Assembly: GCF_001484765.1 (NCBI RefSeq)
Contig: NZ_LLXO01000031.1
Span: forward strand, 1-62,449
DNA: 62,449 nt
DNA from: Entomohabitans teleogrylli
Lineage (GTDB): Bacteria; Pseudomonadota; Gammaproteobacteria; Enterobacterales; Enterobacteriaceae
Reading direction: 5' to 3'
Below the pieces are notes generated by a model, which worked only from the letters and a program-made list of their open reading frames with translations, ran no database searches and had not been told where the DNA came from. Below are positions 33,266 through 42,722 of the stretch, piece after piece (position 1 is the first letter of the stretch; every line of letters starts with the position of its first letter). The position numbers were made by a program, and so were the translations under genes.

Positions 33266-33744
33266 ACAGTAGAAAGTTGACCCTTTTCAGCGGCGGTCTG
33301 TTTCTGATTGCTCTTGGCTTGTGCCTGTTTCAGTATTTTTCTAAGGATAAGCACGAGTCTGATTTCACCTGTCGGGCAAACTTCAGTATTTTCTATGATG
33401 AAGAATACTATGTGGGCGCGGTACAGCTTTCCAGCGTCAACGATAAAGGCGTCATCACTATGCTGGGGATTTACAGTGATAAGAACGGAAATAAAACGCC
33501 GGTCAGGCTGTACAATGACCTGAACGTTAAACGTAACGAGAATTTATTTACTTTCCTGTTCCTGTCTTCTCACGTCGAGCCGGTGGGGCTTAGCGATAAC
33601 GCCAACTTTACCCGCATGTTAATGCCGTACTTTATGAAAGGCGGGAAAAGCCAGGCGATTTACCACATCTACACCCTGCCAAACGGTCATAAGGCGATCA
33701 GTATCGGTAAACTCCCGGTGGTGCTGTGCCATCGTATTGATTGA
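33262..33744 (+). CDS. Membrane-anchored periplasmic partner of the ToxR-type regulator, PsaF/MyfF-like
   Basis: The 160-residue protein starts with GTG overlapping the upstream stop (GTGA), with AGGAG at good distance. One N-terminal membrane segment (LTLFSGGLFLIALGLCLFQ) leads to a periplasmic domain with two cysteines (FTCRANFS and PVVLCHRID). Size, topology and coupling match PsaF/MyfF and, more loosely, ToxS, which stabilise the periplasmic domain of their regulator. I assign the role by gene pairing; sequence identity to PsaF cannot be measured here. Confidence 0.72.
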   Translation: MNSRKLTLFSGGLFLIALGLCLFQYFSKDKHESDFTCRANFSIFYDEEYYVGAVQLSSVNDKGVITMLGIYSDKNGNKTPVRLYNDLNVKRNENLFTFLFLSSHVEPVGLSDNANFTRMLMPYFMKGGKSQAIYHIYTLPNGHKAISIGKLPVVLCHRID

Positions 33745-33912
33745 GACCGATTGCGGACGCTTCAACACACAGCTTACGAAGCCGCTGAAGCCGGGTAGCG
33801 CTGTGTTTATCCGGCCCGAAACGTGCGTCCGGCAAGGGCATCTGCCATTGCTTTTCCCCACCGAAAATAGTACGGTCACACAAGGAGAATTCTTCGTGGA
33901 CGGTAATAAATT

Positions 33913-34674
33913 ATGCCAATAATTCAGTCTGTTGAACGTGCTTTGCAGATCCTCGACCTGTTCAATGAGCAGGCGACGGAACTCAAAATCACTGAAATCA
34001 GTAAACAGATGGGATTGAGCAAAAGCACCCTCCATTCGCTGCTTAAAACCCTTCAGCTTCATGGCTATATCGATCAGAATCCGGAAAACGGCAAATACCG
34101 TCCGGGGATGAAACTGGTCGAACGCGGCCACTTTGTTATCGGCACCATGGATATCCGCCAGAAGGCGAAAAGCTGGCTCACCGCGCTCTCGCAGGAGACC
34201 GGGCAGACCACCCATCTGGGGATTCTGGACGGCAATGAAGGCGTCTATATTGAGAAAATCGAAGGGAAGCAGGCGGCTATCGCCTATTCACGCATTGGTC
34301 GCCGTTTGCCCGTGCACGCCACCGCCATCGGTAAAGTCCTGCTCGCCTGGCTTGGCGATGAAGAACTTGCCGCTGTGCTGGAAGGCTATCAGTTCACAGG
34401 CTTTACGCCCGCGACGATTACCGACCGCGCCGCGCTGCTAGCGGCGCTGAAAGCAACCCGCCACAATCATTATGCACTGGATAATGAAGAAAACGAGCCG
34501 GGCGTTCGCTGCATCGCCGTGCCGGTGTGGAATCACGAATCGCGAGTGATTGCCGCCCTCAGTCTCTCCACTCTTACTTCCCGCGTGAACAACGACGAGC
34601 TGGACACCTATCGCCAGATGCTGATGGACGCCGGGCTGGGGCTGTCGAAGACGCTGGGCTACCGCGAGCGCTAG
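33913..34674 (+). CDS. xynR: IclR-family repressor XynR (YagI)
   Basis: The 253-residue regulator has an N-terminal winged helix (VERALQILDLFNEQATELKI, GLSKSTLHSLLKTLQLHGYI) and an IclR effector domain (HLGILDGNEGVYIEKIEG, GRRLPVHATAIGKVLLAWLG, GVRCIAVPVWNHESRVIAAL). It is nearly the same as E. coli YagI/XynR, which responds to xylonate and represses yagEF. It is convergent with yagH, 12 bp apart, in the same order as in E. coli prophage CP4-6, but no other CP4-6 genes are present. Its probable operator is the palindrome upstream of yagE. Confidence 0.93.
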   Translation: MPIIQSVERALQILDLFNEQATELKITEISKQMGLSKSTLHSLLKTLQLHGYIDQNPENGKYRPGMKLVERGHFVIGTMDIRQKAKSWLTALSQETGQTTHLGILDGNEGVYIEKIEGKQAAIAYSRIGRRLPVHATAIGKVLLAWLGDEELAAVLEGYQFTGFTPATITDRAALLAALKATRHNHYALDNEENEPGVRCIAVPVWNHESRVIAALSLSTLTSRVNNDELDTYRQMLMDAGLGLSKTLGYRER

Positions 34675-34686
34675 CCCAGCCTGCCG

Positions 34687-36303
34687 TTAACTTTCTGGCT
34701 GATAAGAGAATGAGGCGAAATCGGCGTAACAGCCGTCGCCGCTGATATCCTCGCAGTGCAGGCCAACAAACGCCCCGGTAAAGAAGCCCCTGCCGCCGAT
34801 ATAATCATCGGAGAGTTTCCACGCTTCGAACGTCAGCGGAATAGTCTGCCAGTTGTCGCCATCAAATGAATAGCTGTAGCGGTACATCAGATTATCCACA
34901 TCCACCCGCAGCCAGACGTTTTGCGCATTCTCCGGCACCAGAATCGGATTATCGTAGAGATGCCAGTGCGCCACGTTGTGGTCGAGCTGGATGATCTTCA
35001 GCGTTCGCCCGCATCCCTCCTGCCAATCCATAAAGCAATAGGTCCAGTTTTTGCTGTTGTAGTAACAGGTTAGCCCGGCACTCTGCTGGAAATGGCGCGG
35101 CGCAAAGGACATCTGCGTTTGCGCATGAAAACGAAAATGCTGCCAGCGCCGGGCAACCGTCGACTGGGTAAAAGTGGAGTTCAGCGAATCGTTGCCGTAG
35201 AGGCGTAAAAATCCCGGTCGCGCAGTCAGCGAGCCAAGCTGGTCATCAAACGGAATGCGCAGAGTCTGCAGTTCCTGGTCGAGCCTTTCGCTGTCAAAGT
35301 CAGTACGCCACGCGCCGCTACCTGCGGCGGCCTGTTCCGTCATTCGCGGCCCCGGCACCGTCAGCGCCGCGTGTTTGCCGCCTGCAACATATGGCCAGCC
35401 GTCGCGCCACTCAATACGGGTAATCCCCGTCTCGCGTCCGAGCGGGCAGTATCCGCGCCCGCCGGCCGCTAATCGCGGGATACCCGGCAGATGCAGCGGT
35501 CGACTGGTCAGGTACGCCATGTACCATTCGCCCGTATGAGTCTCGAGCAGCGAACCATGGCCGCTCTTTTGCAGCGGATTTTCCGGCAGATGCCAGCTGG
35601 TCATCATGGTCACGTCAGGATGCAGTTCATAGGGTCCATCGATGTTTTTCGCCCGCAGCACCACGACCGCATGTTCGTAACTGGTTCCCCCTTCCGCCAC
35701 CAGCAGATAGTAGTAACCGTCGCGGCGATAAAGATGCGCCCCTTCGGTATAGCCGAGCGGCGTGCCGGTAAAGAGCGTAGTACGCTGCGGCGAGAGGGTT
35801 TGGGTATCGGCAAAAAATTCCTGCATCACAATGGTGTTATGCGGGTTGCTGTGGTGGCGCGGCCCCCACGGACGATAGAGGTAATATTTGCGGCCATCGG
35901 TATCATGGAATAGCGAAGGATCAAATCCGCCATTGCCCATCGCAATCGGCGCACTCCATGGCCCTTCAATCGATGGCGCGGTCACCAGGAAATTGCGGCC
36001 ATTTTTCCACGGCGAATCGACAACTTTCACGTCGGTGTAGAGTAACCAGAATTGGCCATCGGCGTAGCTCAGGCAAGGTGCCCAGATACCGCCAGAGTCC
36101 GGGTTCCCTTTCATATCCAGTAGCGCGACGCTGTCGAGCGGCGTACTGACCAGCGACCAGTTTTTCAGATCGCGGGAGTGATAAATACGCACGCCGGGGA
36201 ACCACTCAAAGGTCGAGGTGGCGATGTAGTAATCCTCTCCGACGCGGCACAGCGACGGATCCGGGTTGAAGCCGGTCAGGATCGGGTTTTCAATCTGATA
36301 CAT
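34687..36303 (-). CDS. yagH: Glycoside hydrolase family 43 beta-xylosidase YagH
   Basis: The 538-residue cytoplasmic enzyme releases xylose from short xylo-oligosaccharides. The five-bladed propeller includes the catalytic base Asp in NPILTGFNPDPSLCRVGEDY, SGGIWAPCLSYADGQFWLLY, NGGFDPSLFHDTDGRKYYLY, and the acid Glu in LGYTEGAHLYRRDGYYYLL. A C-terminal beta-sandwich (about 340-538) is typical of GH43_11. Length agrees with E. coli YagH (536). It follows yagG by 10 bp in one transcript, so transport and hydrolysis of xylosides are coupled. No signal peptide. Confidence 0.94.
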   Translation of the reverse strand: MYQIENPILTGFNPDPSLCRVGEDYYIATSTFEWFPGVRIYHSRDLKNWSLVSTPLDSVALLDMKGNPDSGGIWAPCLSYADGQFWLLYTDVKVVDSPWKNGRNFLVTAPSIEGPWSAPIAMGNGGFDPSLFHDTDGRKYYLYRPWGPRHHSNPHNTIVMQEFFADTQTLSPQRTTLFTGTPLGYTEGAHLYRRDGYYYLLVAEGGTSYEHAVVVLRAKNIDGPYELHPDVTMMTSWHLPENPLQKSGHGSLLETHTGEWYMAYLTSRPLHLPGIPRLAAGGRGYCPLGRETGITRIEWRDGWPYVAGGKHAALTVPGPRMTEQAAAGSGAWRTDFDSERLDQELQTLRIPFDDQLGSLTARPGFLRLYGNDSLNSTFTQSTVARRWQHFRFHAQTQMSFAPRHFQQSAGLTCYYNSKNWTYCFMDWQEGCGRTLKIIQLDHNVAHWHLYDNPILVPENAQNVWLRVDVDNLMYRYSYSFDGDNWQTIPLTFEAWKLSDDYIGGRGFFTGAFVGLHCEDISGDGCYADFASFSYQPES

Positions 36304-36313
36304 GGTGCTCTCC

Positions 36314-37693
36314 TCAGTTCACCGCCGCAGCGGCATCGGCAGGGTGTGTTTCAGGCTGCGCGGTGCGCTGGCGTTGCAGTTGCTGGCTGATCTCTTCCAC
36401 GCGTTTGCTGCTCAGTTTGTAGAACGACAGCAGCGTAAACATACCGACGTAAAGCACTACCGGCACGATGCAGAAGAGAATTTTGATGGTCGTCAGGACG
36501 TTATCCGGCTGCACAGCGCTGCTTGCCGAGTAGCTGGAGAACGCGAGGATCCAGCCCACCAGCGCGCCGCCAATCGCCAGGCCGATTTTCAGGCTGAAGA
36601 GATACGTCGAGAAAACCAGGCCGTCGAGGCGGCGCCCACTGCGGCTCTCTTCGTAATCCACCACATCAGACGCCATCAGCCATTGCAGCGGCGTGGTGGT
36701 GTTAAAGACAAACAGGAACAGAATATTGAGTGCGAAGATGAGTGCGATATTGTCCGATGGAATAAAGAAAATACTCAGGCTAATCAGCGAGTAAACGCCG
36801 ATAATCCACTTAAACGAAGTGACGCGGTCAAAGCGCCCGAGCAGGCGGGACGAGCAAAGGGAGCCGAACATGGTTGCCAGGCTACCGTAGAGCAAAAACT
36901 GCGTTGCCAGCTCGGGATGATCCATCACGTATTTCACAAAGTAGAGCGTTGCGCCGCCGCGCACCACGTTTGAGCCGGTCGCCATCATTTTGAAGGCGCA
37001 CATGATTCGCCACTGGCTATTACCCATTAATAGCTTCAGGTCTTTCTTAACAGAAGCGCCAGGTTGAACATCGAAGGTATAACGCTCTTTCGTGGTAAAG
37101 AAACAGACAAACAGCAGTACCACGCCGCAAACGCCCAGCACACACATTGCGCCAAAATAACCCACCTGTTCGTTACCTTTGCCGATAATATTGACCAGCG
37201 GCAGGGCAATACCGCTGATCGCTAACGAACCGGCGGCGGCGAGGAAAAAACGCCATGACTGTAAGGCATGGCGCTCTTTCGGATCGGCGGTAATGACGCC
37301 AGGCATGGCGCAGTAAGGAACATTAACGAAGGTATAGACCAGGGTCAGTAAAATATAGGTAATGGATGCGTAAATAATTTTCCCCTGGGCGGAGAAATCT
37401 GGGGTATAGAACGTTAATACGCAGACGATACCAAACGGAATCGCGCCCCACAGCAGATAGGGGCGGAACTGGCCGTAGCGGGTGCGGGTACGATCGACCA
37501 CCAGCCCCATCAGCGGGTCGGTGACCGCATCCAGTACGCGCGAAATCAAAAACAGGGTACCCATCACGCCCGCTGACAGGCCGAAGACATCCGTGTAGAA
37601 GTACGCCAATAAAAACATTGTCGCCTGCCAGACAAAACCGCAGGCGGTATCTCCCAGCCCGTAGCCGATTTTATCTTTCATGGTTAACTGCAT
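36314..37693 (-). CDS. yagG: GPH-family xyloside:cation symporter YagG
   Basis: The 459-residue, 12-helix inner-membrane carrier belongs to the glycoside-pentoside-hexuronide family. It shows MKDKIGYGLGDTACGFVWQA, DAVTDPLMGLVVDRTRTRYG (the GPH loop), QSWRFFLAAAGSL and ESRSGRRLDGLVFSTYLF. It imports xylosides with H+ or Na+. GGAGG precedes the ATG at 37693 (MQLTMKDK). It heads the yagGH unit and is separated from yagEF by 329 bp, so a separate promoter is expected. Close to E. coli YagG throughout. Confidence 0.94.
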   Translation of the reverse strand: MQLTMKDKIGYGLGDTACGFVWQATMFLLAYFYTDVFGLSAGVMGTLFLISRVLDAVTDPLMGLVVDRTRTRYGQFRPYLLWGAIPFGIVCVLTFYTPDFSAQGKIIYASITYILLTLVYTFVNVPYCAMPGVITADPKERHALQSWRFFLAAAGSLAISGIALPLVNIIGKGNEQVGYFGAMCVLGVCGVVLLFVCFFTTKERYTFDVQPGASVKKDLKLLMGNSQWRIMCAFKMMATGSNVVRGGATLYFVKYVMDHPELATQFLLYGSLATMFGSLCSSRLLGRFDRVTSFKWIIGVYSLISLSIFFIPSDNIALIFALNILFLFVFNTTTPLQWLMASDVVDYEESRSGRRLDGLVFSTYLFSLKIGLAIGGALVGWILAFSSYSASSAVQPDNVLTTIKILFCIVPVVLYVGMFTLLSFYKLSSKRVEEISQQLQRQRTAQPETHPADAAAAVN

Positions 37694-38022
37694 TTCTACC
37701 TCCAGGTCATATGAGAGGGATTCATTGCGAATGGCCGGGACCTACAAAATAAAATGCGTGAACGTGCACTTTGTGAGGAATACACCCTTTACTCGTATGT
37801 TTATTAGATAACGCTGACAATCTGGATTGTAGAAAGCAATTATACGCAGCAACAATTATCTTTTTTGTTTTCATAATTACGCTTTTTAACTTATGTGATA
37901 GCAATTCACTTTACCTGGAAACAGAAACGGATATTCCTCCCGCAAGGGATAATATATTTTGAAATAACATTATTAGTCGCCGAAATATCTATCCGGCGAC
38001 CAGGAGAATTTATTTTAACTGT
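37694..38022. other. Intergenic interval between yagGH and yagEF units
   Basis: AT-rich interval of 329 bp holding the yagGH promoter; I cannot place it. TGTGATAGCAATTCAC near 37893-37908 resembles a CRP site but has a 7-bp instead of 6-bp spacer. No copy of the palindrome found before yagE is present, so yagGH may not be controlled by XynR through that motif. No gene or terminator was recognised. Confidence 0.45.
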
Positions 38023-39990
38023 TCAAAGGCCGAGTGCTTTTTTCCCGGCATTAAGCACCTCAATAATTTTATCCGTATCATAGATGCACCCTTTCCAGGT
38101 ACCACCGCTTACCGCCTGCAGCGCGGCCCACAGGCGCGTATCGTCGGGCAGGTAGTCATGGGCCTTCAGGCCGGGATGCAACTCGCGCTCCGCCAGTACC
38201 GCGGCCCCCTCTTCCGGCGTCAATCGCGCCTGCGCGCTGCCGATAAAGTTCACGCTGCCTTTCAATGACAAGCGATCGACCACTATCTCAATCACATCGC
38301 CATTGCGTAGTTTGCCAATTGGCCCGCCCGCCAGCGCTTCCGGCGCCACGTGCCCCAGGCAAGCGCCGGTGGAAACGCCGGAAAAACGGGCATCGGTAAT
38401 CAGCGAAACCGTTTTCCCCCACGAGATATGCTTCAGCGCCGAAGTGAGCTGGTAAGTCTCTTCCATCCCGGTGCCGGAGGGTCCGCCGCCGATGACCACC
38501 ATGATATCGCCCTGTTGGATCAGCCCCTGTTTGATGGCTTTGATCGCCGCCTCTTCCGAAACAAAAACGCGCGCCTCACCGGTATGGCGATAAACACCAT
38601 CCTCATCCACCACCGACGGATCGATCGCCGTCGCTTTGATCACCGAGCCTTCCGGCGCGATGTTACCCACCGGGAAAGCGACTGTTGAGGTCATCCCTCT
38701 GGCTTTTGCCCCTTCCGGCGACAAAATCACCTCATGCGGCGCCACGCCGTCCCGATCGCGCAGGCACTGGCGGAACTTCGCGCGGCGTTCAGAGCGCTCC
38801 CACCAGTCAAGGTTTTCACCAAGCGTCTGCCCGGTTACGGTCATCACATCTTCATGCAGCAGTCCCAGCCGACGCAGATGTAACATGACCTCCGGCACGC
38901 CGCCCGCCAGGAAAGCGCGCACCGTCGGATGATAGTCCGGCCCGTTGGGCAGTACGCTCACCAGACGCGGCACCCTGCGGTTGATGGCGCTCCACTGCGC
39001 GACATCCGGCAGGCGACACCCGGCGGCATGGGCGATAGCCGGTATGTGCAGCAACAGATTCGTGGAACCGCCAAAAGCGGCATGCACCACCATCGCATTC
39101 TCAATCGCTTTATCGGTGAGGATATCGCGGGCGGTAATGCCCTGATCATCCAGCGCCATCACCGCGCGCGCCGACTGGCGGGCGATCTCCAGCCAGACGT
39201 CCTGGCCTGACGGCGCCAGCGCCGAGTGCGGCAGCGCCAGCCCTAACGCTTCGGCCACGACCTGCGAGGTACCCGCGGTGCCAAGGAACTGGCAACCGCC
39301 ACCGGGCGACGCGCAGGCACGACACCCCAGCTCAGACGCCTCTTTCAGGCTCAGTTCATTGTTAGCGTAACGCGCGCCGATGGTTTGTACCTTCCCGGCA
39401 TCTTCCCCGAAGGTGGGCGGCAGTGTCGCCCCGCCCGGCACGAGGATCACCGGCAGATCGTGCATTGACGCCAGCGCAATCATCGTTGCGGGTAATCCCT
39501 TATCGCAGGTGGCCACGCCGATCACCGCCCGCCGCGTCGGCAGCGAACGGATCAAACGACGAAAGACGATCGCCGCGTCATTCCGATAAGGCAGCGAATC
39601 AAACATCCCGTGCGTGCCCTGTGAACGGCCGTCGCACGGATCACTGACAAAGGCCGCAAAGGGAATGCCGTTCAGGCGGGTAATCTCTTTCGCCGCCGCC
39701 GACATTTGCAGGCCAATCTCCCAGTGCCCGGTGTGATAACCGAGCGCAATCGGGCGGCCATCTGAATGGCGAATACCGCCCTGAGTACCAATCAGCAACA
39801 CCTCTCTGCCAGTGAGCTTGTTAGCATCCCAGCCCATTCCGGCATTTTGCGTCATGCCGAACAGATTGCCGCTCGGCGATTCCAGCAGCATCTGCGGTGT
39901 CAGCGGCAGCGCGCCCTGCGGCCCGGCGGCGTGGGTTTTCACCGCATAAAACTGTTCATCCTGCGGCGTAAAAATGGTGTTGATGGACAT
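38023..39990 (-). CDS. yagF: D-xylonate dehydratase YagF (IlvD/Edd family)
   Basis: The 655-residue iron-sulphur dehydratase converts D-xylonate to 2-keto-3-deoxy-D-xylonate. Cluster and active-site motifs: [84 protein letters not shown] and [15 protein letters not shown]. Same length as E. coli YagF. The ATG at 39990 has GGAGGG upstream; the longer reading frame start is not conserved. It follows yagE by 16 bp. YagE then cleaves the product. Confidence 0.95.
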   Translation of the reverse strand: MSINTIFTPQDEQFYAVKTHAAGPQGALPLTPQMLLESPSGNLFGMTQNAGMGWDANKLTGREVLLIGTQGGIRHSDGRPIALGYHTGHWEIGLQMSAAAKEITRLNGIPFAAFVSDPCDGRSQGTHGMFDSLPYRNDAAIVFRRLIRSLPTRRAVIGVATCDKGLPATMIALASMHDLPVILVPGGATLPPTFGEDAGKVQTIGARYANNELSLKEASELGCRACASPGGGCQFLGTAGTSQVVAEALGLALPHSALAPSGQDVWLEIARQSARAVMALDDQGITARDILTDKAIENAMVVHAAFGGSTNLLLHIPAIAHAAGCRLPDVAQWSAINRRVPRLVSVLPNGPDYHPTVRAFLAGGVPEVMLHLRRLGLLHEDVMTVTGQTLGENLDWWERSERRAKFRQCLRDRDGVAPHEVILSPEGAKARGMTSTVAFPVGNIAPEGSVIKATAIDPSVVDEDGVYRHTGEARVFVSEEAAIKAIKQGLIQQGDIMVVIGGGPSGTGMEETYQLTSALKHISWGKTVSLITDARFSGVSTGACLGHVAPEALAGGPIGKLRNGDVIEIVVDRLSLKGSVNFIGSAQARLTPEEGAAVLAERELHPGLKAHDYLPDDTRLWAALQAVSGGTWKGCIYDTDKIIEVLNAGKKALGL

Positions 39991-40006
39991 CTTTTCGCCC
40001 TCCCGC

Positions 40007-40915
40007 TCAGCAAAGTTCAAGGCGTTTCAGCAGCGCTTTCAACTGCTGGCGACGCACGTCATCCAGCACGCCGGCAGGCGGCATCGTCCAGGTCGACATC
40101 TTACGCCCGCACAACACCATCGCCTCTTTAATCACATTCACAAACGGCGTATCCAGTTGATAAATTTGCGGGACCTGTACCAGCTTCCGGTGAATTTTCG
40201 CCGCAGTGCTGAGGTCGCCCTCAAGGAATGCGCGCCACAGGTTTACCGACAGTTGCGGCGCAAAGTTTACGCTCGCTGAAATCGCCCCGTCGCCGCCCAT
40301 CATCAGGGTATTGAACAGGTGATCGTCAAAGCCGCACAGCACGCTGAAATGCGGATGTTCCGCCTTGACGGTGTTAATCATGCTGCGGATATGGGCGATG
40401 GAATCGATAGTATCTTTAATGCCAACAATATTTTTGCGTGATTCCACCAGCCGTTTAACGATGGCCGGCGTGAGATCCTGCCCGGTCAGCGCCGGGAAGT
40501 TGTAGAGGATGACCGGCAGCGTGACGCTATCCGCCACCTGCTGGTAGTAGTGCACCAGATTCTGTTCCGACACTTTCCAGTAGTAAGGGTTAATCACCAC
40601 GATCCCGTCCGCCGCGCACGCTTGCGCATGCTGGCTGAGGACTATCGTTTCGCGCGCGCTGGTGCCGCCAGTGCCAATCAATACCGGTACGCGCTTATTC
40701 ACATGGCCCGTCACAAACTGTGCCACCGCCTGGCGTTCATCAACCGAAAGTTGGGAAAACTCACCACCGCTACCCAGGAAGAAAAGTCCATCCACGCCCG
40801 CGTTGATAAGGTCATCAATCAATACACCGGTGCTTTGCGGGTCGAATTGCCCGTCAGACGTAAAAAGCGTCGAGACCGGGGGAATGATGCCTGAGAACTG
40901 CACTGCTGGTTGCAT
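40007..40915 (-). CDS. yagE: 2-keto-3-deoxy-xylonate/gluconate aldolase YagE (DapA-like)
   Basis: The 302-residue class I aldolase of the DHDPS/NAL family cleaves 2-keto-3-deoxy-xylonate to pyruvate and glycolaldehyde. Motifs: [19 protein letters not shown] (pyruvate-binding GSGGE), [19 protein letters not shown], the catalytic Tyr in [15 protein letters not shown], and the Schiff-base Lys in [16 protein letters not shown]. It equals E. coli YagE in length and plan. It is first gene of the yagEF unit, 21 bp downstream of a 21-bp perfect palindrome that is the likely XynR operator. Confidence 0.95.
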   Translation of the reverse strand: MQPAVQFSGIIPPVSTLFTSDGQFDPQSTGVLIDDLINAGVDGLFFLGSGGEFSQLSVDERQAVAQFVTGHVNKRVPVLIGTGGTSARETIVLSQHAQACAADGIVVINPYYWKVSEQNLVHYYQQVADSVTLPVILYNFPALTGQDLTPAIVKRLVESRKNIVGIKDTIDSIAHIRSMINTVKAEHPHFSVLCGFDDHLFNTLMMGGDGAISASVNFAPQLSVNLWRAFLEGDLSTAAKIHRKLVQVPQIYQLDTPFVNVIKEAMVLCGRKMSTWTMPPAGVLDDVRRQQLKALLKRLELC

Positions 40916-40935
40916 GGAGACTCCTTATTTGTCTT

Positions 40936-40956
40936 TTGTTCTATATTATAGAACAA
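40936..40956. promoter_or_regulatory. 21-bp perfect palindrome upstream of yagE, candidate XynR operator
   Basis: The core GTTCTATA-t-TATAGAAC (40938-40954) extends to TTG/CAA on both sides without a mismatch. A further GTTCT half site follows at 40958-40962. IclR proteins bind such AT-rich dyads at promoters of the genes they control. It ends 20 bp before the yagE ATG. Confidence 0.7.
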
Positions 40957-41148
40957 CGTTCTTATATATAAATTCACTGTAATCCAGGCAGTGTGTAGAG
41001 GTAAATCAGACAGAGAGGCAGGCTGCGCTTTTTTTAGCCTTGATCACAAAATGGGCAGCAACGGGATGTGACCCTGACCTGAAAGCGTGCTTCGCTCAGA
41101 AACAGAACTCCGGCATGATGAATATTCCCCTGAACGGAGGTGGCGGCA

Positions 41149-41292
41149 ATGCAATAGTCACGATTCACCGAAGCGCAGATTGTCATTGCCAGGTACGCCA
41201 GCGGCGTAAGCCAGAGCTCTCCGGTGCCACCTTTAACATGTGACGCCAGAAATATGGCGGGGTTTCGCCTTCAGGACTGAAGAACATGTGGT
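41149..41292 (+). mobile_element. Decayed IS3-family OrfA fragment
   Basis: After an ATG at 41149 one frame reads RFTEAQIVIARYASGVSQS, the helix-turn-helix start of IS3-family OrfA (RFTEEQI...). A second frame further on reads ATFNM, a stop, then RQKYGGVSPSGLKN, matching the ATFYNWRQKYGG(V)SPSEL part of OrfA. Stop codons at the third codon and in the second block plus a frame change show it is dead, with an internal deletion. No terminal repeats were recognised. Confidence 0.7.
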
Positions 41293-41383
41293 GGTTCCCT
41301 AACGATTGCCGGAAACAGGTAGCCAGGTGGTAACCGGCAATCAACCATCAGCTCACGTCAATCCCACGATGGAAGACAGCATC

Positions 41384-41545
41384 ATGACAGAACAAATTTC
41401 TTTGCCTGATGACCAACGGGGGATATGCGATTCATCACGGGGTTTACGGATAACGGGTTCTATAAGCTGATCAAAAACGGTTTATTCCCGAAGCCAATCA
41501 AACCGGGACGCAGCTCTCGCGGGAAGAAAGAAGAAAAGTGCAGTA
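41384..41545 (+). pseudogene. Frameshifted AlpA-family phage regulator
   Basis: ATG 41384 starts MTEQISLPDDQ, a normal AlpA N-terminus, but the frame then derails. The continuation is in the next frame from 41425: RFITGFTDNGFYKLIKNGLF then PKPIKPGRSSR, the AlpA DNA-binding motif (FYKLIK-G-FPKPIK-GRSSRW). A few residues around TGLTDKW are lost and the tail (WLESEVE) is replaced. AlpA proteins regulate excision of P4-like elements, so this marks a former integrated element here. Confidence 0.75.
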
Positions 41546-41557
41546 GCATACCGGCTA

Positions 41558-42085
41558 TCAGAGCGCATCCGTTGTTCGCGCGAGTAGCAGGGGCATTCCA
41601 TCAGTCTGAGTATCTGCGGGGACATAACCGTAAAATGCCAGTAGTCGCAATAAATCCTTTTTAGCAATACAGACTGAGGCCGTATTGACCAGTGGGTGAA
41701 AGCCCAGTAACTGACTCGCTGATACAGAGGGATCGATAACTACCCGAAGATCGCTTGCTTTATTATGTGCAATAGCGAAAGGCGTCACCCCGCCGGCTTC
41801 CACACCCAGTATTTCCATTAACTCATCTGGTTTCGCGAAAGACAGCCGTGATTCGTTAAGCTGGCGCGCTAATCCACGAAGATCTGCCTTTTTATTACCA
41901 TCAAGAATATACAGGTAGAAATGCTTTCCCGGGCTATTTTTTAATAACAGATTTTTGAGCAACTGCGCAGGAAATTCTGTTTCAAAACTCGCGTGATCAG
42001 CGACCGTTTTCACCTCCGGATGTGAGATATACTGATAAAGTATATTCAGCTCGGTGAGTAATTTCAGAACCTCATTCTTTTCCAT
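41558..42085 (-). CDS. ProXp-type tRNA-editing protein (YbaK/ProX superfamily)
   Basis: The 175-residue protein is a free-standing trans-editing domain that deacylates mischarged tRNA, typically Ala-tRNA(Pro). Motifs of the ProXp-ala (prolyl-tRNA synthetase-associated) group are present: KNLLLKNSPGKHFYLYIL, KADLRGLARQLNESRLSF, GVEAGGVTPFAIAHNKA and FHPLVNTASVCI. Length is typical. The region just left holds an AlpA remnant. The next upstream gene is a P-loop kinase on the same strand, 106 bp away. Substrate specificity inside the family is inferred. Confidence 0.85.
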   Translation of the reverse strand: MEKNEVLKLLTELNILYQYISHPEVKTVADHASFETEFPAQLLKNLLLKNSPGKHFYLYILDGNKKADLRGLARQLNESRLSFAKPDELMEILGVEAGGVTPFAIAHNKASDLRVVIDPSVSASQLLGFHPLVNTASVCIAKKDLLRLLAFYGYVPADTQTDGMPLLLARTTDAL

Positions 42086-42191
42086 ATTTTCTCCTGAGCA
42101 TTATCACAGTAACGGCCTTATGTCGTATACGATGGCTACCCACCACGCTTTGAAATCCTTCAGTTGGCGACCCCGACTACCGGACGTATAT

Positions 42192-42722
42192 TTATGTACT
42201 TGCCGGGGAGTCAGCGTTTCGTGAAACGATATGGTAAATGATCGTGTCTACCGCCTCTTCTGCTGTCTGTACGGATGTATCAATTGTCAGTCTGGCAGAT
42301 AGCCAGGGGTCGTATTCACGGGTAATGACCTTTTGCCAGTCCGGCAAAATATGCCCGCTAATATCTGCTTCGCGATTTTCAACACGATACCGGTGCTGCG
42401 TTAGATCGGAACAGATAAATTCTATCTCCAGAAAAGGCACGGCATTATCAGTCGCCACTTCTCTCCATGCCTGTCGGGTAATGAGTATGGGATTAACCGA
42501 ATCGGCAATCACGATATTGCCCAGCCTGATGTTATCCACAGCAATGGCCCAGGCCACCAGATATCCGGCAGGCCCCATATCGTGCATGTTGACAGTCTGC
42601 GCACGAATCAAAGACTGCTCAATAGAATCAATACGTAACCAGACGGCCCCCAGCCTGGCGGCCAGCAGGCGGGCAATGGTTGATTTCCCGGTGCCGGGCA
42701 GTCCACCAAAAATGAGTAACAT
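42192..42722 (-). CDS. P-loop kinase/AAA_33-type ATPase
   Basis: The 176-residue protein begins MLLIFGGLPGTGKSTIARLL, a Walker A motif at residues 6-13. VIADSVNPILITRQAWREVA and FICSDLTQHRYRVENREADI (an adenylate-kinase-like lid with Arg residues) follow. It belongs to small nucleoside-triphosphate-dependent kinases; related proteins phosphorylate small molecules such as gluconate, chloramphenicol or nucleosides. No substrate can be named. It lies upstream of the ProXp-type gene on the same strand. Confidence 0.75.
   Translation of the reverse strand: MLLIFGGLPGTGKSTIARLLAARLGAVWLRIDSIEQSLIRAQTVNMHDMGPAGYLVAWAIAVDNIRLGNIVIADSVNPILITRQAWREVATDNAVPFLEIEFICSDLTQHRYRVENREADISGHILPDWQKVITREYDPWLSARLTIDTSVQTAEEAVDTIIYHIVSRNADSPAST

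Noticed and set aside
37893-37908. CRP-like site upstream of yagG
   Set aside because: TGTGA and TCAC half sites are separated by 7 instead of 6 bp, so it is not a proper CRP site; left as a remark only.
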